From Rhinopomastus cyanomelas (lineage: Eukaryota > Chordata > Aves > Bucerotiformes > Rhinopomastidae): a DNA stretch of 64,000 bases. Numbering within the stretch: the stretch's first letter is position 1; each line of letters starts with the position of its first letter. The notes under the pieces are model-generated. The model saw nothing but the letters and a program-made list of their open reading frames with translations. It did not search any database and was not told the origin of the DNA. The position numbers were made by a program, and so were the translations under genes. This document shows, piece by piece, positions 22,561 to 36,665 of the stretch. The stretch is taken from NCBI GenBank assembly GCA_013400115.1, contig VXBP01002290.1, forward strand, positions 558,001-622,000, read 5' to 3'.

Positions 22561-25500
22561 CAATTGCTTTACCCTTACCCAGTCAACATCTATTCAACTT
22601 TGAGAATGCCTCAAATCTCTTAAAAACAAATTCTGAGTACTTCTGCCTGTAATGGACAGAGTCCTCCCTCTACCCAAAAAGCTGTCCAGAAGACACCACA
22701 GATTCCAAGTCCTTCTGCCCTTGGTCTTAAAGAAAAAAAGAAGACATTGTCAAGTACGACGACACTAGAAGTGGAAACCACATAGCAAACTTTCTTTGTT
22801 GAGGCTGATCTGAAAATTTTATTTGAAAGGTAGCAATGTTGTAAAGAGGCTACTGCTAGTGAACAAGAATAGCTTTGTGCACTGAAAAGCACGGGGTCTG
22901 CTGGAGAACAGTGGCTTGAATGCCAGTCTATGATTTACCAAGTTAAAAATCTATTAAAATTTATAATGCAGATTACAATGTTGCTATGGTTACCAAAGCT
23001 TCCTTAGTTCCAGGAGTGCAGGGCATTTCACTTGAATTGGAAGGAATCCCTTTCTTCCCATTCTTTCAGGGTAATCAAATACAACTTTACAAAGTGCACT
23101 TCATTTGCATACATTCTTTGGTGGAACTTGTTGCCACAAAGAATCAGAAAAACCAGAAAAACAACTGTTTCCACAACTTGTTTTTCTTTTACAACCTCTT
23201 TGAATTCAATCTCATGAAATCCTATTCTTCAGTCCTGTGCTCTAGAGCAATGGTGGCCATCCCTTGGCTGGGAGGACAAATAGTACTTGCAGTGACCCAC
23301 TGACTGTGGGTGAAGCTCCGACAGGTACTACAGTGGGGCTCTTGTTACTAATAAAATGTGTAGTCACATATCTGGCTTATGAGCAACTTATGCCCATTCA
23401 CTCTTCAAACAGGTCTTGCACTTCCGAATATTTCTGCTGGAAAGTCTGCTTTGGTTGGTCAATGAAAAGGTTAAAGAGGAATGAATTACTTCTACTCTCA
23501 AGATCTGCCAGTTTTGTTCCATTAGCACTCCTTTCCTTTGAAGCTGCAGGTGCTGCCACCAGTGTCATGGTGGCTGACTGCTGCAGAAGAGTCTGCTGGA
23601 AAACCTGTTACCTGTAATGAGAAGGTGTGGTCATAAGTCCCATAGTGAAATTCTGTTGCACAATTCCTCTGCAGCTTTCCTCACCGAGCTCAAGGAACGG
23701 TAGTATTAGCACGGTTATACAAGCAGTGTGAAGCAAAGGAAATAAAATCAAAGGGTTTTGCTCTGTCATCCTGATTTCTGGCCTGCACCAGCAGCATGTC
23801 TGCCCAGCAGTCTGACACCACTTAGTTTATTGAGCACAAAAGAGCCGGTGTTTAGCCCTTCCTCATCATGTCCTCTGGGGTTGTAATGCAAAGATGACTC
23901 ATCATTCTGGCCATACTTTTTCTGCCTATTATCAAATCTTTTTTATTCAATGTGGAGTTTGCGTGTGTGGTTTAAATCTGTCCTTAACATGTATGTTTGT
24001 GTCTGTGTCAACAACTAGTGGAGGGAAGGTATTTCTTGAATTACGTATTTGCTGTAGAGGTGCAAAGCTTTGTTCTTTAGGAAAACAATCCAACATGATA
24101 TGTGAAAGCAGTCAGTTGTGAGTGCTTGCACCTTGGCCAGCCTTGGTGTTCCTGGCGTCATGATTCTCTGATCCTTTCCTCACTTGTCCAATGTGGATTG
24201 AGCTGGTCCAATGAAGGGGTAGGTAAGAAATGATCCCTTTCCACCTGCTGCATCCACAGCAGAGGAGGGTATGAGTATCAAACATTCCCCTCACAGCCAG
24301 ACTCATCATTGATTTGTGCTGGCTTTAGGAGTGCCTGAAGGCTTCCTTACATTAAGGAACTTGACTTTCAGTGCAGCTTCAATATGTAGATAAAATTTCC
24401 TACTTCTTATATGAAACTACTGGTTTATTTCAATTTAAATACCTAGGTAGTTACTGTGCAAACTTTTCTGAGGGTTATGAGGAGTTGGGTGAAAGATGTT
24501 TCTTCAAAGCCTGTCATATCCTTAGGTCCATCTGCTCTGTAAGACCCTTTACCCACTGTGTGCTCTGGAGTTGCAGTTAGAAAATATAACTTTGTATGTG
24601 GGAAAGAAAGGGGTTAAGTATCCAGACCTTGTTTTTCATATTAAATAAACAGATAATTGGTTATTTAAATCCACCAGTTTTGAAAACAGCGGAAAGTCCT
24701 TACAGATCTGCTTCCTGCAGCCAGACAGTTCTTTGTGAAAACGGAGTGATTCCCGTTTGCACTTTCACAAGAGCATGCCTGGGTGCATGCAGGGCATAGT
24801 TCTGAGCGAGCTCGTTCACCAGTACCAGTGTGCTGGAGTTCAATTTTCAAGCACTTTTGAATCTGCTGCCTGAACACATTGTGAGGATTGGGAACCTCAT
24901 GTGGTTTGAGTAAATACAAACACCAAATTGCCTGGGGTGCTTCTGTGCTCCCTTGCTGTGCAGGTTGGCTGTTTCTCTGCCGTCAGCCTGACAATTTCCA
25001 TCAAGGTTTTAATGGACTCCTGGGGCTTCCCCCAGTTTCTGTTCAAGCGGAGTCTGGCACCATTCTTCCCAAGTATGTACCAATGAAAAGCTTTATTTTA
25101 GCTTCTGATTGTGCAGAAGTTTACTCTCAGATAGGGAAGAATAAACTGGTGAGATGAGTGCTAAAATAGCAGGGAAGGACTATCTTTAGAAAGTGTTCAT
25201 AACCTGCATTTTGTTTGTCAAATTAGGAAGGGCAAAGTACATAGACTTCTCTGTAATCTTTTCCAGACTTTGACAGACTGACAGTTCTAATTAAAAGTGT
25301 TTCATTTAATTCCTTTTGCCGTATACCGAGGAGTGTTCACAGGCCTGCACAGGTTTATACTTCAATCCTGTGGGTTTTTTCTTCTGAAATATAATTGTTG
25401 GTTGATAAAGAAAATTGAAGTAAATATTATGGAGGCTTTTGATTTTTGTCCCATTCAGAAGGTTTCCGATTTGCCTCTTACACTTACATAAACTACTGAC

Positions 25501-27539
25501 AACAGTTTCTTGTATTTCAAAACCTGCTTATTCTAAAGGAAAAACGAATGTAAAACCTGACAGCTGCCACTTCGCAGTGGTGATGGGCTAATGGTCTGAG
25601 TAAAAGGAGCTATTGTGACTGTCTCTCAACGTTAGGTTTTTACAGCAGCTGTTGTAACAATTGGTAAAGGTTGAAATCCAATGATCTATATGGAATAAGT
25701 GTTGGGGTTCTGTATCAAGAAACATATTCAATATCTTTCCCTGTATTCTTCAAGGAGTTACGAGTCTTATTCCTCCACACAGTAGGTGGAGACAAAGACC
25801 TAATGAATTTTGGGTCTCCTCAGACTGATTTTATTAGCTGTGCCAGGTCTTTCCACATTTTTGGTATTATTCTTTATAAAAATAAATACCAAACAATTTT
25901 GTTCCAAGGGCTGTTAATTTATGTTTACATTAAGTGCCATAATTCTTTTTCTGGCTACTATTGATAAATTAGCTCTTTCAAATACAAGGTGTGATTTGGA
26001 GATTGAGGAGAGATCTGTGAAACCTTCCCGTGCAAGTTCAGATCTGTCCTAGGCCCAGAAACTCAGAGGTCAAATCATGCCCTGGATTGACTTCAAGTCT
26101 GAACGCATCTTGAAATTCCCAGTGGTGTAGGAGTTGGATCCCTGTGCAGGCTGGAAGACCGAGGTGTGGTCTGCCTCTGTTTATAAAGTGCATTGGTGTG
26201 TGTTTATGTGTGTTTATATAAAGCCTGTGCGTGTTTAGAGGTGGGCGTTTGCGTGCTCACAGCGTGTTTGATGGCACACACAGCATGGCCTTGGTGTCCT
26301 GCCTCAATTTAACTGGAATCTTAGTGTTACTTGGAGTAGTGTGAACAAGTGGGGTGCAATCCCTAAAGCGGGAGAGACTGTTTTATTTGCTTTGCCCTAG
26401 GAAAATGGATGTTGCAGGTTTCTCAGATACGTTGGCTGAGTGTAAGAAATCTGTAATATGGGGTTTTTTTTGCTTTAATCTTCTCCTTAATATCATTTAC
26501 CCTAGGCTGCTAGATGCCTCTGCCGTATGTACTGTGCCATGTGAAGTAGTCATGCCACAGATAGATTTCCACATGAATAACAGTTCTGGGTATGTTTGTG
26601 CTGTTGGGTGCAAAGCAGGTTGTCTTAGGAGAGAAGGCTTGATCACATCTGTCCCTCATGCTCAGCTAAAGTAACAGTTTGACATTAACCCCTGTGATTT
26701 CAGCAGATCATGGAAGGATTCCCTGGTTTGTTCATTTCAGATTGGTCTGTTGAAAGTTTCTGTGCTGCTTAAGAGGTGAAGTTTAGCTAGAGAGGTACGT
26801 TTGTGACAGCGTAGATTCATGAAAGCAAAGTGGAGGAAGTGGAGAAGAGCCACATGTCAGGGTAGGTTTGAAGCCATTTAAGCATCCCGCTTAAGAAGGG
26901 ATTTCTTGCTGTTTCAAAGCTTGAGAAGGGCTGCTGTCACTCTCCATTCCTCATCTGCCTGTGAGGCGAGAACATTTGCCATCCTGAAGCGGATAGCTGG
27001 GATAGAGTTTGAATCAGGAGAATGAGTTTTCTTCCGTTCAGTTCCGTGTTATACCATGTTGCTTTGTGTGTGCGGGACATATCTTTAAATTTCCCTGGAC
27101 TTCATTCACTGGATTCCTGATAAAATGTGCATCTCCCGCCAGAAGAGTTGTGTGTGACCTGATTTTTACCCATCTGCAGTATATGCTATGGAATCTCAAA
27201 ATGTATGTTTGTATTAAATATTGTTCAAATTAAGGGGTCACAGGCAGAGTTAGTGTTAAAAATTAAAAATTAAGACAACACAGGCTTTGGGAGGGTAACT
27301 GATAAAGATGTGCAAAGTCAGAGTCTGCTGCAGTGTCATTCCTGCTCTGTTAGGGTGGGTGTTTTGCAGGGCATCTATTTAAGTTAATCAATATATCCTC
27401 CAGTAAATGTCAGTGGGAAGCTGAGAATGACATACAGGTGGGTGTACAGAGCTTGCTGCTAGTGATGCACAGAGCCTGTCTTTCCAGTGTTGTTCAAGTA
27501 GAGACAAAGGGGAATATTGGATTAGATAGTTTGAACATC
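22561..27539. other. Intergenic, nothing recognised
   Basis: No gene or clear repeat is seen. A GT-rich, partly alternating purine-pyrimidine stretch lies at about 26190-26260. The part to about 23700 could still belong to the LTR-like element to its left, but I see no diagnostic motif. Confidence 0.45.
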
Positions 27540-28338
27540 TCAGCATTTGGGCCAATGTCAATGGCAGGAGCTTCAGTAAGGCCAAATGCCAGGTCCTGCA
27601 CTTGGACCACAACAACTCCCTGCAATGCTGCAGGCTTGAGGAGGTGTGGCTGGAGAGCCATCTGGCAGAGAGGGACCTGGGGGTTCTAACTGACAGGAAG
27701 ATGAATATGAGCCAGCAGTGTGCCCAGGTGACCAACAAGACCAGTGGCATCCTGGCTTGTATTAGAAATAGTGTGGCCAGCAGGAGTAGGGAGGTTATCA
27801 TCCACTGGTATTCAGCACTGGTGAGGCCACACCTTGAGTGTCATGTCCAGTTTTGGGCACCTCAATACAAGAGAGATGTGGAGGTGCTGGAGCAGGTGCA
27901 GAGGAAAACAAGTAAGCTGGTGAAGAGCCTGGAGAATAAATCTTGTGAGGACAGACTGAAAGGGCTGGGGCTCTTTAGTTTGAAGAAGAGGAGACTGCGA
28001 GGAGGCCTCATCACTCTCTACACCTACCTGAAAGGACGTTGTTCAGAGGATGGTGCTGGTCTCTTCTCAGTTAGTGATAGAACAAGAGGGAATGGGTTCA
28101 AGTCACAACAGGGTGGTTTTAGGCAGGGTATTAGGAAGAGTTTTTTCATGGAAAGGGTGGTCAATCACGGAATGGACTTCCCAGGGAGGTCGTTGAGTCA
28201 CCATCCCTGGATGTATTTAAAAATCGTCTGGATGAGGTGTTGTGGGATATGATTTAGGGGTGAACTTGTAAGGCAGGGTAGATGGTTCGACTCCGTGATC
28301 CCAGGGATCTTTTCCAACCAGAGTGATTCTGTGATTGC
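27540..28338 (+). mobile_element. CR1 LINE fragment, plus strand
   Basis: 5'-truncated CR1 with an open frame over 27602-28252. It reads ESHLAERDLGVLTDRKMNMS, YSALVRPHLECHVQFWAPQY, LGLFSLKKRRLRGGLITLYT and SDRTRGNG, all hallmarks of the C-terminal half of CR1 ORF2. Coding likeness starts a little upstream (SFSKAKCQVLH-like, in another frame) and decays after FFMERVV. The 3' UTR ends in AGAGTGATTCTGTGATTG near 28336. The RT catalytic motif is not present. Confidence 0.92.
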
Positions 28339-31300
28339 TGTAACTCTCAAGGGCAGAAGCAGCATTCAGCTCTTTAAATGCAATGTGGTATTTTCCAGTT
28401 TTGACCTACTGGGCTAATGGCAAGGATTGCACAAAAATCCTGTGTTGGAGAATAAATGATGTTAGTGAGTGAACAGGCAGTCGAGCAACCATGTTACTCC
28501 TCAGTACTGGAGTTACTTCATTGCTCTCACTTAAAGTTATGGTTTGTCAGGGTTTCTTGTGTGTTGCTTTACTTTAAGAATGTAATTTAACTTAAAATGT
28601 CAAAATCTGTGTAATAAACTGAGTTAGGTCATTAACAGACATAAAGTCTTATATTCCTGAGGCCTGTGGCACTACCAGCTGTAAATCCAGCACATTGTCT
28701 CTGCAACTAGGAACACTGCCAGGGCTGAGAGCTCTATTTCATGAGTCCAGCTGAACTTTGCTAGATTGAGGAGGTAAGATTCTGAAGTGCCTAGAACCAA
28801 GTGAGGATGGTGAAACCAATGGCCTGTTCTGTGACTGTATCTATCCGCAGCTACTCTTTGACCACCAGATGCCAACTGAAGGATGTGCTCTCTAAAGGAA
28901 CATCAGTGAAAGCACCCAGGTTCTGTGCTTATCTGGGCTCTGGCAGTACAGAGGATGTTCTGTGCAGCAGGGATGTTTGTAGCTTTTGAGCTGAACACGT
29001 GAGACCATAGCTTCCTCCCCTCCTCTCCTCCATTTGCTGAGGCTTCCCTTCTGTTTTCCCTTGGCTCTCAGGGAAAGTGTATGGGGTCTGTGTTGTATCT
29101 TTGCCTGGAACTGTGATTGACTTTCCCCAGAGAACTTGTTAAGGCTTGTGCTGTGGAACACAACAGAGAAGCTGGGGACCTGTGGGTTTGGTGAGATGCA
29201 GGTCTGATCACAGGCTAAGTGCACTTGGCAGAATCCCTCTGGGTTCACGTGCTCATGTTCTTGCCAAGCTTCTGCCAGGGCAGTCAGAGAATTACTTAGG
29301 GAATAAAATCTGTACAGGTGCTCCACTGTATTTTGGACAAATCTGGCCTCTAATCTTTTGGTTTGTAGCAGAATAAGCTGCTTTTTGCTTACTCCTTCCT
29401 TCTGCCTGTTGTCTTTGTACAAATTCGGTACTTGGCCACTTTGCTGAAACCCCGTGCAAAGGTGGAAGTCCTGGGGTTTTGAATGCCCATGTGCTGGAAA
29501 ACAGACATTCAGAAGTTGTTTAGCTAAACGTACAGCTGTTGGTGTGTGTGGTTACCCGGTACGAGCTGATGACCTGAAATGGCTGGGGCCATTCACCTTC
29601 TTCTGTCTTGGTGTGCTGGTCATTGCACGTGGAGGAGCACCAGTACATCACCTAACTAAACCTAGGGAAGAAATCTTTAGCAGTATTTAACATACAATAA
29701 ACTCAATTAAATTCTCCTTCCACTTCCAAACTTAATAATACAAGGCAAGGACTTCTTAAATTATGTGTGGGTTTTATTTCCTGTCTGTTCCTCAGAAATG
29801 AAGGTACTTTTTACAATAAATTTTCAGAAATGAAGAAAATACTGGAATCTAGACTCTTATTCATGCTTCTAAAATTAATTGCTTAAGTTTTAACAGAAAC
29901 TGCAACTAAAAAGTCAAAAAACAATGGATGAAATAACTTTTGTAGAATTTTGTAGAATCACAGAGTTTCACAGAATTTAAACAACTTTCTTTTCTGTGTG
30001 GTGTTAAATATTTCATGCAAAAATGTAGAAGTGGATCAATATAAATGACATTCAATGTATTGCTTTTCTGTATATGAATATCCCTTGCGTTCCTCTAGAA
30101 GCACATGTACATAATTTATATGCTGTATTATTCATGTGCTGTATCAATAGCAAACATAATTGATGCGGAAGAAGGAAACCCAGCAAGTTTGGATCTTTGG
30201 TTACCTTCTTGCTTGTTTAAAACTCTCCTTGGAATTGGAAGGATAATGGATAGTGGGCTCTCAACTTCATCCTTAAGGATGGTGTGTGGATAATATCTGA
30301 TGGGCTTGGAAAATGAAGCAGCCATGGCCACAAACTTTTACGTGCTAATGGTCGGATCAGAGAAGTGCCAACAGTTGTTAAACACAGAGCGAAGACACCG
30401 GGATGAGCAGAGCTGTTCATTCCCACATACAGTGAAATGTTTTCGTTGTCTTTGCTGTTGGCTTACACTGAAAGGATGCAGATGACTTTGTGAAAGGAGG
30501 AATGAAGTGCCAAAAGTGGCTGGAGGAAGACTTCTTTGGAAGTTACTGAATTTGTGAGCCACCAAGTAAGTCGGCAAATGTAGTGTTAACTTAGGAGGAA
30601 GTAAATTTCATTTATGTGTGTTATTTTGTTCACAAAGGTTCAAATCCTGAGAGATATGGAGGATTAAGTGTTTTTTGATAAAATGTGCTTTTGTAGATTC
30701 AACTTCCAAGTTGCCTTGGGTTTTCTTGTCCAGATATGCACGAGATTTGGCTCTGCCTTTGACAACTCCAGTTTTCCTCAAATTATTTATCAAACTGCTT
30801 CAGAATATCAGACTCAAACACACATAACGTTTGCCTAAAAAACCCTGCGTTTTGGTAATGAAGGACCTTGCTTGAGGTCTCTGCTATTAAATCTTTGCTG
30901 AGGGGCAGGGAGAGGCTGCGAGTTTTTTGGTGAAGTTAATAAAACGGGTGGATTAGTGAAGTGCTGATTAGTGAGGTTCTATTGTAGACAGAAACATTCC
31001 TGCCTTAGCTGAAACCCAGATGGAAAGCTGCCCGCCTCAGACTGCGGAAAATGGTTTATGTTACTGGTTTGCTGTAGGATGTTGCTGAGGTTGCAGCAAA
31101 GTGAATCTTACTAATGTCTTGAAGTGTAATTAACTCTGTTGTTCGATGTAAATATTTGAATACTGCTCATTCAGTCTCTGCAGGGGCCAGTTTAAAACAA
31201 TTTTTGCCAAAGAGCTCAAAGGCCAGTAGGAATGTGTGTGCATTAATAAACTTCTCTTTGTCCTGGACTTGATCCAGAGCTTATAGAGGGCAAATGGGAA

Positions 31301-34300
31301 GATCTCATCCTATCTGATGTATTTACAGTAGAGCTCAGAGTGCTTGATCAAGGCTTCATTGTGCTGTCATTGTGCCTAGGGTTTAGTTTAGATATGAAAC
31401 AGAGAGCAGGACATGGACACAACAAGCAAAAAGATCCAGGGCACTGAGAGGGCTGGGGAGAAAAAAATGAATGTAGGTCATAAAAAAAATAGTGGACTGA
31501 GTTATCCTCATCTAACATAAAACTGATGTGTAGAGCTTCCATTTTTGTTCCCAGCCTGAGTGCTCAGAAGTCATGTTGGTCAAAACAACACTCTCAGGGA
31601 AAAATAAAGTTACATTTTCTTACAGCAATTGTCTTTCTGAGGAGTGAAAAAATGTGCTTTCTGCCCAAAGTTTCGTCTGTTTTGCGAAAAAGAAAATCTT
31701 CCTTTTTGAGATCTGCAGTATTTCTTCCCCTTAGGAAATGTTAAACTGCTTCCAAGGCCCTTTATGCCATGTTCTCTGAGATTGGGCTCCCTGGTCTGTC
31801 TGTTCTCATGCTGTCTCCTATTTCTGAGGACTCTGGTAAGACAGAGTAGAATGCAGCCCTTCAGTAGCAGATTGTCAGCTATCCTGGGCCCAGGCTACAA
31901 CTGCCATAAGATACGCTGGCAGCACGTCCAAATGAAAATATCTCTTCTGCCAAAGGGGAATTTTGTTTCTTGGTATTTTGAATTTGCACTAGAAATGTTT
32001 TTGCACTGTTTTTCTCTGGTGAGCTCTGCTCTGACCACCTCTGTCTCCACAGTAATGAGGATGAGCAGGATTCTGTAGTAATTGCACAACAGGGGAACAG
32101 CACAGGCCTGGCAGTGCTGGCAACTGAGAATCAGGTTTTCATTGTGTTTCTGACTTGCTCTGGTAATGTTCTTGGTAATTCAGTTTAGCCCACGTTAGGC
32201 TTTGCCCCACTGTAAATGCTGTAATAACCCTGCTGTATACTATTAATAATGACAGTTCCTTGTTTCATTATGTTAGGTGAAAGTATCTTATGATCCTCAG
32301 ACCTTAAACCACGGGTTTTATCCTGGTATTATCCTGCATTAACCAACTTGGTGTTCAGATCTCTGGCAAAGCTGCACACAAAAGTAAGCAGCAGCTCAGA
32401 GGTGTCTGTTTGTAGATTTGAAACTGGTTATGAATTAACTTTTCTAAAGCTTCCTGCTCTGTATCTGCAAGGAGAATGAATACTAAGATCAAAGAGGACC
32501 TCTGGTGTGACAGTAGCCCATCAGCACAACATTGGCCACATCTTTTGCAGTTGCACTCTCTCTTCAAAAATTTACTGCTCAGATGTTCGTTAGTGCTGCT
32601 TTATGCTGGGATCCTGCTCAGTGGCTCTATGTGGGTGATATCTGGGCACTATCTGCATGGAAATGCCCCATTCAAAACATATTGAAAAAAGGCCAGAAAT
32701 GGGAAAAGTGAGTGGGAAAGGGTTGTTTGGGTTTTTTTGTTACTTTTGAGGTTTTCAGATCAAGTAAATAAATGTTCACTCAGAAGAACTGCAGAAAAGA
32801 CAAGGTGGACAAGTAGTGGGAAACAGTAGTTTTTACAGACTGTCAGAGAGACAGGAATGACTTCCTCAGTGATACATGGAATGGGGATAATTTCATTCTG
32901 GAAATGAACTTGGAGTTCAATTCTGATTCATTCATCCCTGCACAGTACTGTCTTTACTCTCTGACTTTGCCTAAACCAAACCTTACCTTTAAACCCTTTC
33001 TTCTTCCCTAACAGAGGGTTAAGTGAGGAGAGAGAAGGAAACATGTTCCAGAGAGAACCGGTGGTAGCTCTAGTTTCACTCTGTAGGGAAGCAGTCTGGA
33101 GCTGTTCTGTTCTGTGTCAGATCATAATAAAGAAATAGCTAACTTGGCTGAAGAAAATAAATGGTTGTATGTTTTTAAGTACCATGGTACTGTGCTTAGT
33201 GGGGGGCTTTGTGATAACAGAGCCTAACAGTGCCAGTCCTTGTGGAAAATCCCAGATTAGGCTGATCTCCTTAACTGTGTGTTACTGTCCCCTCAGAGGT
33301 TTGGTGGCTGAAGATGGAAGGATATATCTCTTCAGTTTGCATATACAGTACCTGTGAGTTTAAACCTCTGGGCAGCTTGTCAAATAACTGCTGACATAAA
33401 CCATTGCTGTGCGTTGGCAGCAAAGAGAACAGGAGAGATCATTGTGCTTTTAGTGCTTTGTGTCATGTCAAGAAAAATAGAAATTACTCATCCCATAGGG
33501 AAGGAGAAGGCAGGAGGAAGCTCACTTGTGTGAGTGGTGCTAGGCTGGAGCACTAGCAGACAGGTCTTTCATCTCTCTCCAAGGTGTCACTGGATGCCAG
33601 GTACACAACGTGATCTTGAATTGCATAACAACACACCCCAACTTACGAATGATTTATTTTTTTGAAGCTGTATTCCTTCACTCGTAACACCTGTGGTGTG
33701 AGATAACTTGCTGCCACAACATTGAGGGCAGATCTGTTGAAGACTCAAAACTGTAGTGGTACATGTGAGTCTTGGATTGTCTGGTCGGCCCTGCAGTGTC
33801 CCTAGGAGACTTTCCAGTTAAAGCACTGAGTCTTCTTGATTGTTCCCTGTGAGGACTTTGGTGACAGTGACTGTCTGTTCTCAGTTGAATTAAAAGTTGT
33901 GCTGAGGTTGCTTGGTTTAGATTTCATCTAGCATGGTACTTGAGCACAAGGGTAATGGGAGGTGGTGTCCTTAGAAGCACTTTGGGTCATTGTCTGATGC
34001 AAAATTCTGAAATGGGTTTCCTCATTAGATCATTCCCTGTGTTGTGCTGGAGCCTATGAATAGACAAGGCTACAGGTCTGTGTTGTTGTAGAAATGAAAG
34101 TAAGGAGCTAACCTAGTCTGGAGATGTGGTCTAGGAGAAAAGATGTTGGGTGCAAGCACAGTGAATGATGCAAGTGTTTGAAACAATGATTTTAGTGGTA
34201 ATATTTTGTTTTATAACTCTGATGTTTTGGGAAGGGAGCAGTGAAGCTGAGCAGTGGTGGAGGAGAGGAGGGAAGGAGGGCTGCAGCTCAGCAGTGGAGG

Positions 34301-35509
34301 CAAGATAAAAAGACAATTGAAAGGGAGAAGTATCTGGAGGATAATCTACTCTGGTCAGTTCACAGTGGACAAAGATATGTAAAACCTGCTCTGATGATAT
34401 TGAAGTCCACCTACTTAGGTCTTTGTCAGAGGCCATTTGTGGCAGAAAGGACAAGATTAAACTTTACTAGATTTTTTTTTGTAACCCATTTGAGTTGGCT
34501 GGGGAAGCTGGTGGTGCTGATGGGATGCTCCTGGGGTGAAGGGAACGTCCCATCTGGGTTTTGTTGAGTGGAGTATTGTTGCTGCACTACCTTTTCTTTG
34601 TCTTGCTTTCCTACAGTGGCACTGAGCTGCTCTGAGTATTTCAAGAACCTCTCTCCGTGTTGCTTTACCTTTTTGGTCTGTTCTGTGTTTGAACTGTAAG
34701 ATTCATTAGGGGCAGAGGCCATCAGAATACAGCATATTAGACTCTGGGTAGGGATCCTGACATGTGGGGAACCCGTAATATCAATAGGCTCTCTCTAGGC
34801 ATCAGTGCAAGCTAAACTCAGATTCTGGCTGGCAGCTAGCTCATTTATTTTCTGTCTTATTAATTTTTCACTACTTGCAAAGCATTACAAATATCGTTTT
34901 ACGGGACTGACAAGGAAAGGTTGCTTTTCATATTAAATTACACATCTCATAACTTTTTCAGTTCCATGCATAAATTCAGCATCAGAGTGAAGAGAATTTT
35001 TTCCCATTGTACCTTTTTCAGGACAGTATATGCAAAAGGAAAGATTAATCCTTTCAGAGTAGCTAGGAAGTATTATCATGTGAGGGTTTTCTGAGGCTAT
35101 ACTGACTTCTGAGAATGCAACTTCTGCATTAAGAATAAGGATCTCTGAAGTAGTTTTATACAAGTGACTCAGAGAGCTTTTTGGAGATGTTGGTTGTCTC
35201 ACTGTGATCCTTCACTACATACTCTGATCTGTATGGCTCCAGATCATGAATAATTCCTCATTTGGCAATCCCTCTGACAATGTTACCGCATTAGCATATG
35301 CATATGCCTAGTGATTAATGAATAAACCCCAGCCCCAAACCACACTATCATAATTTGCAGATTTTTGGACTGTTTTGTGAGACCAGTGGAAATTAAATGG
35401 CTACTTGGCTTTTTGTTCCTGCTTTTGCTAGTTTGAACTGGATGTTAAACTTGATGTGACCTTTGTTTTTAGTGCTGCAGCTGGCACTCATTTTCTATCT
35501 GTTTATTTT
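28339..35509. other. Intergenic, nothing recognised
   Basis: About 7 kb with only short open frames. A short CR1-tail-like stretch (TAGAATCACAGAGTTTCACAGAATT) lies at about 29953-29977. A 14-base perfect palindrome, GCATATGCATATGC, is at 35294-35307. Confidence 0.45.
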
Positions 35510-35714
35510 CACAGAATCACAGAATCGCAGAACATTAGGGATTGGAAGGGACCCTGAAAGATCATCCAGTCCAATCCCCCTGCCACAGCAGGATGCCCCA
35601 GATCAAGCTGCACAGGAATATGTCCAGGCAGGCTCCAAACCTCTCCAGCGAAGGAGACTCCACAAACCCCCTGGGCAGCCCCTTCCAGTGCTCTGTCACT
35701 CTCACTGGGAAGAA
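35510..35714 (-). mobile_element. CR1 3'-end fragment (type B), minus strand
   Basis: Begins with tail octamers CACAGAATCACAGAATCG, then GGGATTGGAAGGGACCC and CATCCAGTCCAATCCCC. About 200 bases cover only the 3' UTR and the last codons. It abuts the tail of the type A copy to its right; no upstream part of type B is present beyond that copy. Confidence 0.88.
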
Positions 35715-36665
35715 GTTACAGAATCAGAATCACTCAGGGTTGGAAGGGACCACAGGATCATCCAGTTCCAACCCCTCCCCCATGGGCAGGGACACCCTAC
35801 CCTAGATCAGGCTGGCCAGAGCCTCATCCAGCCTGGCCTTAAACACCTCCAGGGATAGGGCCTCCACCACCTCTTTGGGCAACCCATTCCAGGCTCTCTC
35901 CACTCTCATGCTAAAGAACTTCCTCCTCACATCCACTCTAAATCTACCCATCTCCAGCTTTGCTCCATTCCCCCTAGTCCTGTCGCTACTGACATCCTAA
36001 AAGTCCCCTTCCCAGCCTTTTTGTAGGCCCCCTTCAGATACTGGAAGGCCACAATAAGGTCACCTGGGAGCCTCCTCTTCTCCAGACTGAACAGCCCCAA
36101 CTCTCTCAGTCTGTCCTCATAGGAGAGGTGCTCCAGCCCTCTGATCATCCTTGTGGCCCTCCTCTGCACTTGCTCCAGCATGTCCACGTCCTTCTTGTAA
36201 TTAGGGCTCCAGAACTGGACGCAGTGCTCCAGGTGGGGCCTCACGAGAGCAGAGTAGAGGGGGAGAATCACCTCCTGCGATCCGCTGGCCACACTTCTCC
36301 TGATGCAGCCCAGGATCCGGTTTGCCTTCCAGGCCGCAAGTGCACACTGCCTGCTCATGCTGAGCTTTTCATCCGCAAGCACCCCCAAGTCCTTCTTCTC
36401 AGGGCTACTCTGCAGCCAGTCACTGCCCAGCCTGTATTTGTGCTTAGGATTGCCTTGACCCAGATGCAGGACCTTACACTTGGTCTTGTTGAACCCCATG
36501 AGGTTGGCTTGTGCTCACATCTCCAGCCTGCCCAGGTCCCACTGGATGGCATCCCTGCCCTCCAGCGTGTCTGCTGCACCACACAGCTTGGTGTCATCAG
36601 CAAACTTGCTGAGGGTGCACTCAATGCGTCTGTCCATGTCACCAACAAAGATGTTGAACAAGACT
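35715..36665 (-). mobile_element. CR1 LINE fragment (type A) with RT catalytic box, minus strand
   Basis: The longest CR1 in the window. From its own tail (ACAGAATCAGAATCACTC near 35718) it extends to 36665. On the minus strand it reads CTLSKFADDTKLCGAADT near 36575-36630, so the FADD form of the reverse transcriptase YxDD box is present. NLMGFNKTKCKVLHLGQG and a 190-codon open frame (36499-35927) follow, with YSALVRPHLEHCVQFWSPNY and LGLFSLEKRRLPGDLIVAFQ. A stop interrupts the frame near 36516 and a frame change follows FRMSV near 35990. It lacks the endonuclease and most of the RT, so it is dead, though relatively little decayed. Confidence 0.93.

Noticed and set aside
27388..27801. 137-codon minus-strand frame
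   Set aside because: Antisense shadow of a sense-strand CR1.
35294..35307. Perfect palindrome GCATATGCATATGC as a special site
   Set aside because: A lone 14-base A/T-rich palindrome is expected by chance at this scale and has no supporting context.
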